Source: Cokeromyces recurvatus (lineage: Eukaryota > Mucoromycota > Mucoromycetes > Mucorales > Mucoraceae). Taken from it: DNA of 64,000 nt. The stretch lies in NCBI RefSeq assembly GCF_025118155.1, contig NW_026251418.1, forward strand, positions 62,001 through 126,000. Direction: 5' to 3'. Shown here piece by piece: positions 23,283 through 34,791 of the stretch. The notes beneath the pieces are model-generated. The model searched no databases and was not told the DNA's origin. It worked only from the letters and a program-made list of their open reading frames with translations. A program made the translations under genes and the position numbers. Within the stretch, counting starts at the first letter, position 1. Each line of letters starts with the position of its first letter.

Positions 23283-25182
23283 TTATTCATTTAAACAAAG
23301 TATTTTGTTACTACTTCTACGTCCCATGATACGACTTTGAGAAGTACGAGATGCTGTTCGCTTAATTATTCTCTTGACAATATCTTTGACATTGTTTTTA
23401 TTAATGAGTTTGTTTTGCTTCTGATTTTCAGTATTCAGGCTCTTATTATCCGGAAATGAATGTTTATATATTTTTTTGTTATTACGAATGGTATCCAAAA
23501 TATTGTTCTTATCAACCAATACTGATTCTATATTTTCACAACGCTTCGTATCATTCACTAACGGCAGAGTATCCAAATTAACTTTCTTGATTGTTTTTAT
23601 TAATTCTGGTTCTGGTGATTCTATATTCATATCGAATTTTTCATTTTTTATATCACTTGCAGTATCAGTTGGCATTGTTTTATCATCTTTAGGGGTAGTA
23701 TTACTATCAGTACTTGTAATCATTTCAGCGTCTTGTTCCCAATTGTTTTTTGAAAAATATCCTTTCAAGTTTGACCTAATATTCAAAATCGAATCGCTCA
23801 GCTTAGAACTTGAGAGTGAATGTCTCAATTGTAATTGAGATATTGACTGTGTAAGTCGAAGTTGTGAAATAGATTGCTTAAGTTTATTTTGTGAAAAGGG
23901 GTGATTTAACTTATGTGGATTATTATCAAGAGCAGGTAAGGATGTCCATTTATTTTGTTGTTTAGTAATACAGAAATCATTAAATGAGTTTTCAAGTTGT
24001 TGCTCAGTGAAAAAGGTACCGGGTTTGCTAAAGAAAGAAGAGGAAGCAAAAGGATCTGTAGATGTTGTTGACATACTATTATGGTTAGAGGACTCTACAG
24101 CTTCCTTTAATATATGATAGAGTAAAGGAGATGAGCTATGATAGGGTTGTGAGCTAGTGGAAGGAGTGTTTAAAAGGGAGTCAGCAGATGAAAAGATCGA
24201 TACCCAAGGACTTTCGGGTGGTTCAGGAAAACTAAGAAACTCGTCATAATCATCTTTGTCAAAGAGATTAGTGTCTTCCATATTCTCAAGCCAGTCAATT
24301 TTGACATTCTGTACCCTTGCTACAGATCGATTGTATGACTTGGCTCTAGCTTGTGCTGCTTCCATTTTGGAAAGTGCTTTATGTTGCTTATAAGAGGCTT
24401 GATTCATTTTATTCCAACCGATACGATAATGATGACATTGTGCTAACTTTATTTTTGAATATTCAATAATTAGACAGGCTAAAAAATGGCTTGCCTTCCC
24501 AGCTGTAATAGGATTACATCTATAAGAACCTAATACTGCATTACCAAGGGCATCTCCCAGTTTAAAAGGGTTCATAGCATTTTTTTCTTTATGGTTTAAC
24601 AAGTCCAAAAGAAATTCCAATATATCAATTAATAGTATCTGGCTTTCAGGTGTTATAATGGCAGATAGTTTAGAGATAGTGCAGGCTAATTAAAGAAATA
24701 TATATGTATAAGTACACACTCTTTGTTGGCTTATTTTAGAATAGATATTGTAATTATATAGGATGATTACCATCATAATTCATTGTATTCAATACTTTCT
24801 TTGGTAAAATTCTTTCATCACAAGTATATAATACTCGCTGCATTAAAGTGGCCACTGTATGAATATGCATGTAAGTAAGATCATCACTCAGATACTTTCT
24901 ATTAGTAAACACCTTGACGAATAAATCATTATGTACCACTAAATATTTATTGAATGTTAATTCACATGAATACTAAATAAATATTTATGAATACTTGCTT
25001 GATTTGAAAAATATTTTTCGTTCATCAAGACCTAATAAATTATTATACATATTGAATGTTAGTGTGTGCCTATATCGACTATATATATATATATATATAT
25101 ATACCGATTACTAACCTCTTTTTCTAATTTCATCCATACAAAGATGAATAATATAAGACGCATATGTTAATGAGAATTCCAT
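23283..25182 (-). CDS. RhoGAP-fold protein, Msb1/Mug8-like
   Basis: Four exons on the minus strand: 25182 to about 25117, about 25050-24999, 24938 to about 24770, and about 24694 to 23283. Joined, the start is MEFSLTYASYIIHLCMDEI, then RKRGLDERKIFF, DLFVKVFTNRKYLSDDLTYM, TVATLMQRVLYTCDERILP and ACTISKLSAIITPESQ. This has the layout of RhoGAP-like domains seen in Msb1/Mug8 proteins, which help Cdc42/Rho-dependent polarised growth and cell-wall signalling. The long last exon has a basic linker, then a Ser/Thr-rich disordered tail with small repeats (QSISQLRLTQSISQLQLRHS). The intron at 24939-24998 starts with GC (GCAAGT), not GT; only this donor keeps the frame. No clear arginine finger was identified, so GAP activity is uncertain. 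Confidence 0.6.
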
Positions 25183-25880
25183 AATATTGGTGATTCAATG
25201 AAAAGTAGACAAAAAAAAAAAAAAGAGCGTATGTAATAAATAAAAGATATATGTATAATTATATAAAGGAAAGAAAGCAAGATTTAAATGAAATATTAAT
25301 TCTCTTATCAACAGAGTAATATTTATTCTATTAATAAAATTGACAAGTAGATGATATCTACTTGGTTAATTATTTAACATATACTAGAATTCTATATATA
25401 TTGTCTAATTCTCTCCCTATTCAATGTGATTCACTAAATTGATTCTATAAAGATGTATTCTAAGTTAATGATGAAGTATATAATAATATCATGTCACACT
25501 ATGTACATATATACCTATACCACAGAAAAAAGCTAAAGTATTGATAAGTATTATCCATTGTCCTTTAAACATTATTTCAGTATTACATATTCATAAATAG
25601 GATTCACTGTATTATATATAGATAGATATATATCGTTTACATTGTATTGCATTACATTACAGTTATAGTCATCATTCACGTATATATAAAGGAGAATATA
25701 CACAATAAAAGTTATTTCATATGGTGTATTATTTTATTCTTGCATCATGTATACAACTCTTTATGGCAATATACATAAGCTATAAATAAACTCATACTTG
25801 TAACTCTATATAATAAAAAGAGGAGAAGACTTTGTCGAAATTGAAATTTTTATGAATCCTTTTTTTTTTTTATATAGAAA
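25183..25880. other. Upstream region of the Msb1-like gene
   Basis: About 700 bp, very AT-rich, with a TATATATAAAGGAG element near 25680 and scattered TA tracts. No coding sequence seen. Confidence 0.4.
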
Positions 25881-25899
25881 TTATCGATTTTTATTTGGA

Positions 25900-27450
25900 T
25901 AAAGCAGATACACTCCCAAATTATTTATTATACGTTGGGCGAATAAAGTCCAGTTTGGGGAAAGTTATTATATAATATGCATCTACAATAGACATTAGAC
26001 ATGATCTGCAACTAAAAATCAACCATTTATCAGACAAACTAGACATTTTTAATTGTCTAAATTTCACTTGCATAAACTTGATCATACTGAAGATTTTAGC
26101 AATAATTGTTATTTAGCCAGGAGAAACAAAAGAGCTATAATACATAAAAGCATTCTTTTCATTCGTCTTTCAGAAGTCTCTTCAAAATTATGTGGCTACC
26201 ATCCTCAAATTTTCCCTCTAAACAAACGCTAATTTTTTTTGTGAGTAAGCTTTCCTACTGATACTAATAAATAGATTCTATCTTACATGAATGTAATTAA
26301 TCATCAACTTAAAATATGCTTTATACATTTTTTATAAAATTAATATTTCAGTATTGAATTATACCACTAGGAAAAAAAAAGGGCAACACTAAAGGATAAT
26401 GCACAGATTAAAATAAAAAAAAAGCGGAAGGAAATGAAGATATTTAGCAGATGAGCAAAAAATAGAGAGAATTGACCTTAGGTACCTCTATAGCTACAGT
26501 AGAACGCTCTTGAAGCAGTGAGACAGGCCATGCCAATGCCTGTTCTAAACAGGGTAAAAACTGTAATATCAATTAAGATAAGACGCTTAAAAAATTACTT
26601 AGTATCCAAGAAGACATTATATTTTTATTGCCGCAATTAAACACTCTGAAGAAGAGAGAGGAAATAAGAAGATGTTGCTCAAAAGAGCGAATTATCTATA
26701 CTGGTAGCCATAAGAGTGCTTAGTGTACAAATAAAATCTAGTCAAGAAAAGGAATTAAAAGCCTTAAAGCTCAAATTCCTTACATCATGAACCGTTGTAA
26801 AAAAAAAGAAAAAAACAATTTTATTACTCATATCAACTACATCTTGAGCAGCTTAGAGGATTTATTCACAATTTGTAATGTCATATCAGCAACTGTTAAC
26901 TTCTATTCATATCAGGGAAGATAAAGGAGTAATATTGAAATGATGGATATTTTTTTGAATGGTGAAAAAAAAAAAGATATAATCCTGCTAAGTGCAAGCA
27001 CACAAGTCAAAAGAGAAGAAAGCAGACAGGAAATAGAAAAGAGAATATAATAGCTCAAAAAAGCTATAAGCATAAGAAGAAATAACGATGGTCAAAGATA
27101 TCTTCTAAAAATTAGAGTTAATGCCCTTGATTATATTTGATGATAATATGAAAAAAAAAGAATACAATACCAATAAGAGGTATATTATGTAATAAATTCA
27201 AACAAAGAACAAAGTTGTTCAGATCTTTAGTAAATAATATTAATGGATCAAGAACAACTAATGTATTGTATGATGCTTAAGTATTCGTGTTAACTTTAAA
27301 GTGCAATAACTGTAAGAAAAAATAAGTGGAAACCATCAAAGCTTCCTAATAGTAAAGTACTCTTACAGTATACTCAAATACAAAAATTGCAGCACACTAT
27401 GGAACAGAGATGCCAAATTTAATAGAATATACTTGATAGTTCATTTTCTA
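25900..27450 (-). pseudogene. Decayed minus-strand coding remnants
   Basis: Read on the minus strand, several blocks are protein-like but broken by stops. At 27440-27350: YQVYSIKFGISVP, stop, CAAIFVFEYTVRVLYY. At 27345-27160: EALMVSTYFFLQLLHF, stop, then LVVLDPLILFTKDLNN. At 26560-26480: a well-preserved exon-like block FLPCLEQALAWPVSLLQERS bounded by ATTACAG and a possible GTCAAT donor. At 26225-26030: EGKFEDGSHIILKRLLKDE, then stops. Codon-like composition and GC content exceed the neighbouring spacers. No family is recognisable. It could be an ancient transposon or a dead host gene. A single living multi-exon gene is unlikely given the number of stops. Confidence 0.4.
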
Positions 27451-27690
27451 TTTGGGAGGGAAGAGGAGGTCCCGCTATTCTTACTTGAGACATTGCTGTA
27501 GAGAACACAAACGATTAAAATCTTATTATTTTCGCTCTTCTAAAAAAAAATTCACTCTTGAGCTGAAATACGATATGCTATTCATTGCGTCACGTCAAAC
27601 TGGATTTGAATTTTTTTTTTTTTCTCTTCAAAGTCGTTACTCGTTTTAAATTTTTTATTCCTTCTTCTTGTAATAAGCAAAAGAAGAAAA
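27451..27690. promoter_or_regulatory. Dbp5 upstream region
   Basis: The last 240 bp before the Dbp5 ATG. It includes a GGGAGGGAAGAGGAGG purine stretch at about 27454 and T-rich tracts. A 65-codon ORF here has no family resemblance and is treated as leader or promoter sequence. Confidence 0.35.
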
Positions 27691-29727
27691 ATGTCTGGTA
27701 AATAAACATAGATTTTAATTACAGGATAAAAAGACCAAAACGACAATAAATCAAATTGTTATATTTAACTTTTTTTTATGGCTCTTTTTTTTTCGAACCT
27801 GTATATAAATATTTATTAATTTCGAATTTACTAAAATGTCATTTTTTTTTTTCTTATAAAAAGATTCTGTTGACACCATTACTTTGAAGCTTGGTGATCT
27901 CGCCACTGATAAGGGTAAGAATATCAAGAATGAACAAAACTAAAGATCTTTAGATCCTAGACTATCAATTATAATAATTACTTTTTTTCCTTAGTGCCTG
28001 CTACACCTGCTACACCCGCTCCAGGTCAGTTTTGATTTTATTTTATTTTTTATTTTTTATCGCCAATTCCAAACGCTATGATAATTGAAAAACAAATGTA
28101 TTAAATCGTTGTATTCTTATTTTGAATGAATAGCTCAAAATGAACCAAAGCAAACAACTAAGCCGGAAGGTAATGCAATTGATAGCCTTGATATAGATAA
28201 AATTAACTTATATCTCTTTATTTTTAGAGAAAAAGGAGGAAGAAGAAGAAGAAACTAACTTGATCAAAAGCACTCATGTGGTTCAAGTTAAATTAGCCGA
28301 TCAACAAGCCGATCCCAATTCACCTTTATATTCAGTTAAATCTTTTGAACAATTGGGATTAAGCCCCGAACTTCTTAAAGGTATTTATGCCATGAAGTTT
28401 TCTAAACCTTCAAAAATTCAAGAACGTGCACTTCCTTTATTACTTGGTAATCCGTAAGTATTGCCTTTGCAGCTGAAGTTTGAAACATCGTTTTTCTTTT
28501 CTTAAACTCTCTCTCTCTTTTTTTTTATTTTTTTTTAAATAGCCCAAAAAATATGATTGGTCAGTCTCAAAGTGGTACTGGTAAAACTGCAGCTTTTGTC
28601 TTGACTATGCTTTCTAGAATCAATATGGGTCTGAACGTTCCTCAAGTAAAGCGAAGAAGAGATTTTTGTTTTTGATAACAGCACAGTAAAATTAATTTTT
28701 TTTCTTCTTTCTACAGGCAATTTGTCTTGCACCTTCTCGTGAACTTGCACGTCAAATTATGGATGTAGTTCAAAAAATGGGTCAATTTACAAATGTGACA
28801 ACGAAGTTAGTTGTAAAGGATTCACTTAAGAGAAACGAACCTGTTCATGCACAGATTGTTGTGGGTACTCCTGGTTCAGTTGGTGATGCTATTAAGAGAA
28901 GACATTTACCTGTTCAAGCCGTAAAAATTTTTGTTTTAGATGAAGCAGATAATATGTTGGATCAAGATGGATTAGGTGATCAAAGTATTCGTATTAAAAA
29001 GTAAAGTGAGATAGAGATAGATAAATTAATATTATATTCTATAATTAACTGCTTTTTATATAGTCAACTTAAGGGTAATCCTCAAATTGTTTTATTCTCT
29101 GCTACTTTCCCTGAACATGTAGCACGATTTGCTTCCAAATTTGCTCCTAATGCCAACGAAATTACACTAAAACGTGAGGATTTAAGTGTTGATGCCATTA
29201 AACAACTTTATATGGATTGTGATAGTCAAGAACATAAATATGAGACTCTTTGTAATATTTATAATCTCCTCACTGTTAGTCAGAGTATTATTTTCTGTAG
29301 ATATCGTGATTCAGCGGATGAAATTGCTAGACGTATGATTGCTCAAGGACATACTGTTTATGCACTTCACGGTAAAATGACACCAGAAGAAAGAGATAGA
29401 GTTATGGATGATTTCCGTCGTGGTGTTTTCAAGGTGTTGATTACAACCAATGTTTTAGCTCGAGGTATTGATATTTCTCAAGTTTCTCTGGTGATTAATT
29501 ACGACTTACCCACTGATCAAAATGGACAAATTGATTTTGAAGCCTATCTTCATCGTATTGGACGTACCGGTCGTTTTGGACGTACAGGTGTTAGTGTTAT
29601 TTTAATTGACAGTAAAACAAGTTGGGAACAAATGCGTGAAATTGAGAATCATTTTGGTAGACCTATTACATATGTACCAACTGAAGATTGGGAAGCTGTT
29701 GAGAAGCAATTAAAATCTATTATTTAG
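27691..29727 (+). CDS. DBP5: DEAD-box RNA helicase Dbp5/DDX19-type
   Basis: ATP-dependent RNA helicase that remodels mRNPs at the cytoplasmic face of the nuclear pore (with Gle1 and InsP6) and also acts in translation termination. Start ATG at 27691 (MSD, intron, [16 protein letters not shown]), then an Ala/Pro/Thr and Glu/Lys-rich N-terminal extension. The helicase core has [18 protein letters not shown], the Q motif [11 protein letters not shown], motif [21 protein letters not shown], the Dbp5-characteristic VGTPGSVGD, motif II DEAD, SAT, then domain 2 ([35 protein letters not shown]). The tail [20 protein letters not shown] is diagnostic of Dbp5. The 5' intron after MSD is about 165 nt, longer than the others. 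It is divergent from the Msb1-like gene across 2.5 kb. Confidence 0.95.
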
Positions 29728-29924
29728 ATCATTTTCATTTTAATAAATAAGGCATATATATATAAATAAATAAATATATGATATAATAATCACAGTGACT
29801 TGTGAATTCACATGAATTAGTTATTATTCAATATCAGGAGTCATTATTTTAAGTTAAATCTTCAACATTTGTCTTTTATTTTTATCTTTTTTTTTTTTCT
29901 CCTTCTTTCAGCATTATTTACAAC

Positions 29925-31431
29925 ATGTCCTTTCGATATCTGTCGAGAAAAGCATGCAATACAATGGTACGTTTCTTGATAGATATAGATATATAAATAC
30001 AATTGGATAATAAAAAAGAGGGTTTTGTTTGTGACTGTTCATTGGTAAACATGAAGTTCTCTAACATAAATAATGCAACTTGTTTTTATTTTTATTTTAT
30101 TTTTTATGTTCTAATAGAATTATACTATGCCTAACACAAGTAAAATTAAACTTATTACTTTCGATGCTTACAATACTTTATTTAAACCAAAAGGGAGTCT
30201 TTCAGCTCAATATGTATGTAATATGAAACTGCAACATTAGAGTGTCATTGTTGATGCTCATTTCGTTTCATTCTTTTTTTTTTTTTTATCAAAAGGTTGA
30301 AGAAGCATCCAAGTTTGGTATTAAAGTTACAAAAGAACAGATTAGTCAACATTTTGGTAAAGCATACAAACAACAACTACTAAAGGCTCCTTTTTACGGT
30401 ATAAGCAGAGGATTGACCCCACATAGTTGGTGGAAAGAAGTAAGTGATACATATATATATACATGTATGTATATAATGTTAATACTATATAAGTTGGTCT
30501 ATACTACTTTTATTAGTGCTGGTATAAAATCACATGGTATTGTATCTATAAATTCCTGTATACATAAATATGTAAATTCATCATTCTATCTATTATTAGA
30601 ATTAGACAGCAAATTTGATCAGTTATTTAATGCATTATATAATCGATTTACAACTGCTGAAGCTTATTCTATATTTCCAGATGTATTAGGCACGTTAAAG
30701 GAGTTAAAAAGGAATGGTTTTCATATGGGTGTCATTAGTAATTCAGATGAAAGAGTTGGTAATTTAAAGGCTTACATTCCCCTCCCCCTTTTTTTTTTCT
30801 TCATATTAACACAATTTTCACATGAAATAGTTAAAGTAATCGAAAATTTGAATTTAAATAAATATTTTGATTTTGTGATTGCAAGTTCAATTATTGGACA
30901 TGAAAAACCCAGTAAAATGATTTTTGAGCAGGCTCTTAAATTAGCGGGCAAAGATATGCGAGCAGAGAATGCTTTACATGTAGGAGATGATATTGACAAG
31001 TAATTTTTTTTTTTTATTATTTACTTGGATAAATGATACGAACTATAATATGTATATTCTATTGTAGAGATTATTATGGTGCAACTAATGCAGGATGGAA
31101 TGCAGTTTTACTGGAAAGATGTATGTCTATTATTAAATTACATACATGAATTATATATTGAATATTATTCTTATTTTTATTAGCAAAGCTCTCTTATGAA
31201 GAATTTTCTCCAGCCATGATTGCAGATCATACTATTAGCAATATTAACTTACCAAGTCATCGTTCTAGACAAATCTTGACTTTAAATGATCTTTATCCAT
31301 ATATCAATTCTTTATTATCAGCAAATAATCAAAAGAAGGATGATAAAATAATAATTATTAATGAAAGTAAAAAAGAAGTACCAGATATAGTCTTAGTGCA
31401 AAAAGGCAAAAAAAGCAGCATATTAAAATAA
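29925..31431 (+). CDS. HAD-superfamily hydrolase, HDHD3-like
   Basis: Haloacid-dehalogenase-like phosphatase resembling eukaryotic HDHD3. Start at 29925 (MSFRYLSRKACNTM, intron, NYTMPNTSKIKLITFDAYNT). Motif I is FDAYNTLF; the second Asp of the usual DxD is replaced by Tyr, as in HDHD3. The cap region holds HFGKAYKQQL and the conserved SWWKELVYTTFI. That segment needs two introns, at 30440-30493 and 30537-30599. Motif II is VISNSDER, motif III Lys lies in HEKPSKMIFEQAL, and motif IV is HVGDDIDKDYYGATNAGWN. A basic tail of about 60 residues with low complexity follows (KKDDKIIIINESKKE). The substrate is unknown. A weak N-terminal basic/hydroxylated stretch could be a mitochondrial presequence, but that is speculative. 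Confidence 0.85.
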
Positions 31432-31535
31432 ATAAAGTTTTATTATATATTAATCTAGGAAAAGAAAAGAAAAAGAAGTTGATATCATTATTTCTTTTGT
31501 CTGTTATAATATTCTTCTTTTTTTTTTTGTTATTA

Positions 31536-32081
31536 TTATTTCATTGGTACACTCTTGAGTTGAATTTCGTACATAGTACCGTTTGGATGCTTACATGTAG
31601 CCGAACGATGGTCTTGATCCCCATGAAATATTAATGCACCACCTGAATAACAACGAGCTCTACGAGCAGGGCTATCATGTGTTGGATAATGGAATTGTAA
31701 CTTTGTAATTATTGTAAGAATATTATTATCTTGTTGTTGTATACATATATGTAAATTACAATAAATACTTACATGAAAGTAGACATAATCATAATCAATA
31801 GGTCGAATAGAGCAATCACGAACAGAATAATGACAACATTCACTTCCTAATGGTCCGATTGATTTACTGAATGCGCTGTATATATAATAGTTTTATTATC
31901 CATATCATTATCGTATACTTGTTATATAAACTTACCGGCCCACTGGTAAATAAGTATTTTCTTGGTAAATATCAATGTAAGTATCATCGTCAAAGTAATT
32001 ATAAATACAATACGATTCAGCACTTTGAATAAGAAATGATAATGCAAAAACAATAAGCATAGATGTAATAGTATACTTCAT
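31536..32081 (-). CDS. Small secreted cysteine-rich protein
   Basis: A three-exon gene on the minus strand, easy to miss because each exon is short. Exon 1 starts at 32081 with a signal peptide (MKYTITSMLIVFALSFLIQS) followed by YCIYNYFDDDTYIDIY, ending at a GTAAGT donor near 31935. Exon 2 begins after ATATACAG near 31875 and reads AFSKSIGPLGSECCHYSVRD, ending at a GTAAGTA donor near 31771. Exon 3 begins after CAAAG near 31704 and reads LQFHYPTHDSPARRARCYSG, then HGDQDHRSATCKHPNGT, with TAA at 31536. The mature protein is about 110 residues with six cysteines, probably three disulfides. I recognise no family. Small secreted cysteine-rich proteins in fungi include wall components, effectors and antimicrobials; function cannot be assigned. 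It is convergent with the HAD gene. Confidence 0.75.
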
Positions 32082-32338
32082 TATAATAATATGGCTGTTT
32101 ATTATTATTTTGCTTTTTATTTAACAATGATTGACTTTATATATACACATATATAAAGGAAAAAAAAAGACTATATCTTTTTGTTCTCTTCTTTTGGTAA
32201 TTAAGTTTTGATTGTCTATAAAAATTTCATTATATTATTCATTAAAATGCATACAGAAATATATTTCTATTGTATTAAAAAAAAACGAACAATAATTTAA
32301 CTTTATCATTTTATTTAAAGCGTTTTCTACAGTAGTCT

Positions 32339-32850
32339 TCAGGCATACTGCCTTCTCCTTCTTATCATGGTACCTGGAATTTTATTAATACCTAAAGAAG
32401 TAATCCCCTCTTTACTACTCGATATCAATATTTCGTATATCTTGCGAATACTTTGGTACTTCCGTATATAAATATTAGCTTCTTCTTCTTTTTTTTTTAT
32501 TCTCTCTATTTTTGATTTACTCACACATATTGAATGCTTCTTGTCCGAATAATATACGAAGGAAGTATAATAGTAATAATAATAGAACTGGTGGCCTCTG
32601 ATATTCAATTCATTTGATTGAGGTTTAAACAGGTAATATTAATTGCTATGGAAGTATATTAAGTTACTAAGTAAGGCTACACTATCGCTTTCCTCACTAT
32701 TGAAACTAAAACCCGAATGTTTTTCAGAAAATAGCCTTGATTTATTGTTTTCATTCAAGACAAGTATATGTACATTGGAAAAAAGAGGGAGACACAAAAC
32801 ATGATTATCAATTAAAGAAAAAAAAATATGTTATTATAAGCAAATTGTAC
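32339..32850 (-). pseudogene. Broken ORF of unknown family
   Basis: On the minus strand one reading frame is open from about 32850 to a TAA near 32652 (FSLIDNHVLCLPLFSNVHIL, then FSEKHSGFSFNSEESDSVAL). It resumes in the same frame (YYLFKPQSNELNIRGHQFY) to a stop at 32339. The second part contains a six-tyrosine run from a TAT/TAC microsatellite and a Lys/Glu/Ile-rich helix-like segment, then GINKIPGTMIRRRRQYA. The single in-frame stop separates two protein-like halves; a 22-nt candidate intron there is too short to be credible. It is probably a pseudogene, or two exons with a splice I cannot see. No family recognised. Confidence 0.4.
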
Positions 32851-33118
32851 ATGATTTGATGTGGACTGTATGTCATTATAGAGATTAAAAGCCTAAATAT
32901 AGAATTCAGCAAAGTAGTTAATGAGAATTGAAATGTAACAAGCATTCGTATTCATATACAGAAAATAAAGGGATCCAAAATCAATAAAAACATGGGCAGA
33001 ATTATATATAATAAATTACTATAAAACATGAAACTACATTTATATATGCATATACATTTGTTTAAGTTGGTATTTTATGCAAGCAAGGAGAGTAAAAGGC
33101 TAGAGTTAAAAGAAAAGT
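32851..33118. other. 3' flank of the homeobox gene
   Basis: AT-rich, no coding signal on either strand; probably the 3' UTR of the minus-strand homeobox gene. Confidence 0.4.
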
Positions 33119-34743
33119 CTATACTACGTTATCATTAAATTCGAAATACTTCAATTTTTTTTTCTTGGGAATATGAATGGGTGGTAAAGATTCCCATGGT
33201 AATGGTACACAGTATTTAGAATCTAATAGTATATACAAGTATAGTTAGATTTCATTTTATCATTCACCCACTCACTCCTTTTTTTTTTTGTAACATACAG
33301 TACCCTGTTCTTTATCTTTTTTATTACCTGTAGTATCTTGAGAATGATGAAGTAGACTCATATCAGTTGTATACATTAAAGGAGTTTTGTTATTCATCAT
33401 ATTATTATAATTTAACTCGTGAGGAGTGGAGTATTGGTTTTGATGATTCGAGTCATTATCCTGACGGTTATAAGTAAATCGTTGATTTGTAATATCTATT
33501 GGATCGTCTATTGGCCTTTGTTGATTCATTGGATTGAAAATTGATGTATTATAGTTGCATTCTTCCGTTGACTGCTGTTGCTGCTGTTGCTGCTGTTGCT
33601 GCTGATTCTCTGATTCTAATAGAGGCTGTAAAATTCGTCGACGAGCGTTAATAAACCAGTTACTGATTTGATTTACGGATAAGTTTGTTTCATCGGCTAA
33701 TATTTGTTTTTCTAATTCAGTTGGATAAGGATGTTCCTTATGAACAATAAGCCAGCTTTTTAGAAACTCAGTTACTACCTTGGGGATATTTCCTCTTCGT
33801 TTCTTTTTACCGTTATATGGTTTATAAGTGTAACGAAATTGAGGCTCATCATGATGAACTGTATTAGATAATGTTAATGGATTTTGTTCCTCTTCATCCT
33901 CTTCATCAAAATTTAGAATGAAAGAAGTGTTATTATACTGTTTATTATAATCGACAGATAATCTTTTATGTTTTGCTGAAGTAAAATTAGTAGTAGATAA
34001 CACTGTTAATGGATCTTTGCTATTCTTGTTCGTGTATAATGGTAATGATATAGAAGGATGCATCTTTAGTTTAGCTGAATTTTTAGCTGCATCTGGAGTG
34101 ATTTCGGTAGCTACATTTGACAGTATTTCATTTTCTGTTAGAACTTTGTTATCGAAGTATTCTACATATTCATCATCAGTATATTCAAACTTTAATCCTG
34201 TCTGTTGATCACTGATATCATAATGCTGTCCCATTAATGGGTCCATTACTAATTAAACAATCATTAAAGTTATAGCTATACATTTGTAAATATACATCTA
34301 TATATGTACACACATAGATATATGTATGTATGTATGTATGTATGTATACATGCGTTTTTTTTTCTAAAAAAAAAAGGAAAGCCTATTTAATTTTATATTT
34401 TACCTGATCTAGAGGCTGCTTTTCCTTTATTTCCCCAAAGCTGCGCATTATATTGTAACATTTCTTTTGTCTTTATTTGATGTTGTTTTATAAGTGAGCT
34501 TCTATGTTGGCAATCAACGTCCGTTACTTCATTATTATTATGAAAAATTATTAACGGTTGGAATGTTTTTATCTATAATTATAAAGATATATATATGTAG
34601 ATATACATGTGTATATGTTTGTATTCATATTCTAAAATTATACGTTTTCTTTATTATTATTAAGTAAATATATGTTATTGCTGATAAATTTAAACATAGT
34701 TTAATCACTTCTACCTTACTTTATTTGGAAAAGTAAAATCCAT
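33119..34743 (-). CDS. TALE-class homeodomain transcription factor
   Basis: Exon 1 is tiny (MDFTFPNK, start 34743). Exon 2, about 34573-34406, encodes TFQPLIIFHNNNEVTD to NAQLWGNKGKAAS. A long exon starts VMDPLMGQHYDIS, and a last exon ends ESLPPIHIPKKKKLKYFEFN with TAG at 33119. The homeodomain has the TALE signature: GNIPKVVTEFLKSW, then the three-residue extension HPYPTELEK and recognition helix NQISNWFINARRR. It is therefore a PBX/MEIS/TGIF-like DNA-binding protein. The N-terminal region is acidic (FDEEDEEEQ). After the homeodomain there is an 11-Gln tract (CAG/CAA near 33575-33605) and an Asn/Gln-rich tail. A simpler reading of the 3' end would stop at 33272 without the last intron; the spliced version adds a basic C terminus. 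Fungal TALE factors include mating-type and developmental regulators; the target genes are unknown. Confidence 0.85.
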
Positions 34744-34755
34744 TTTAAAATGTAT

Positions 34756-34791
<36 letters not shown>

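Noticed and set aside
25081..25103. TA dinucleotide run as a functional element
   Set aside because: Simple TA microsatellite in an intron of the Msb1-like gene; nothing suggests function.
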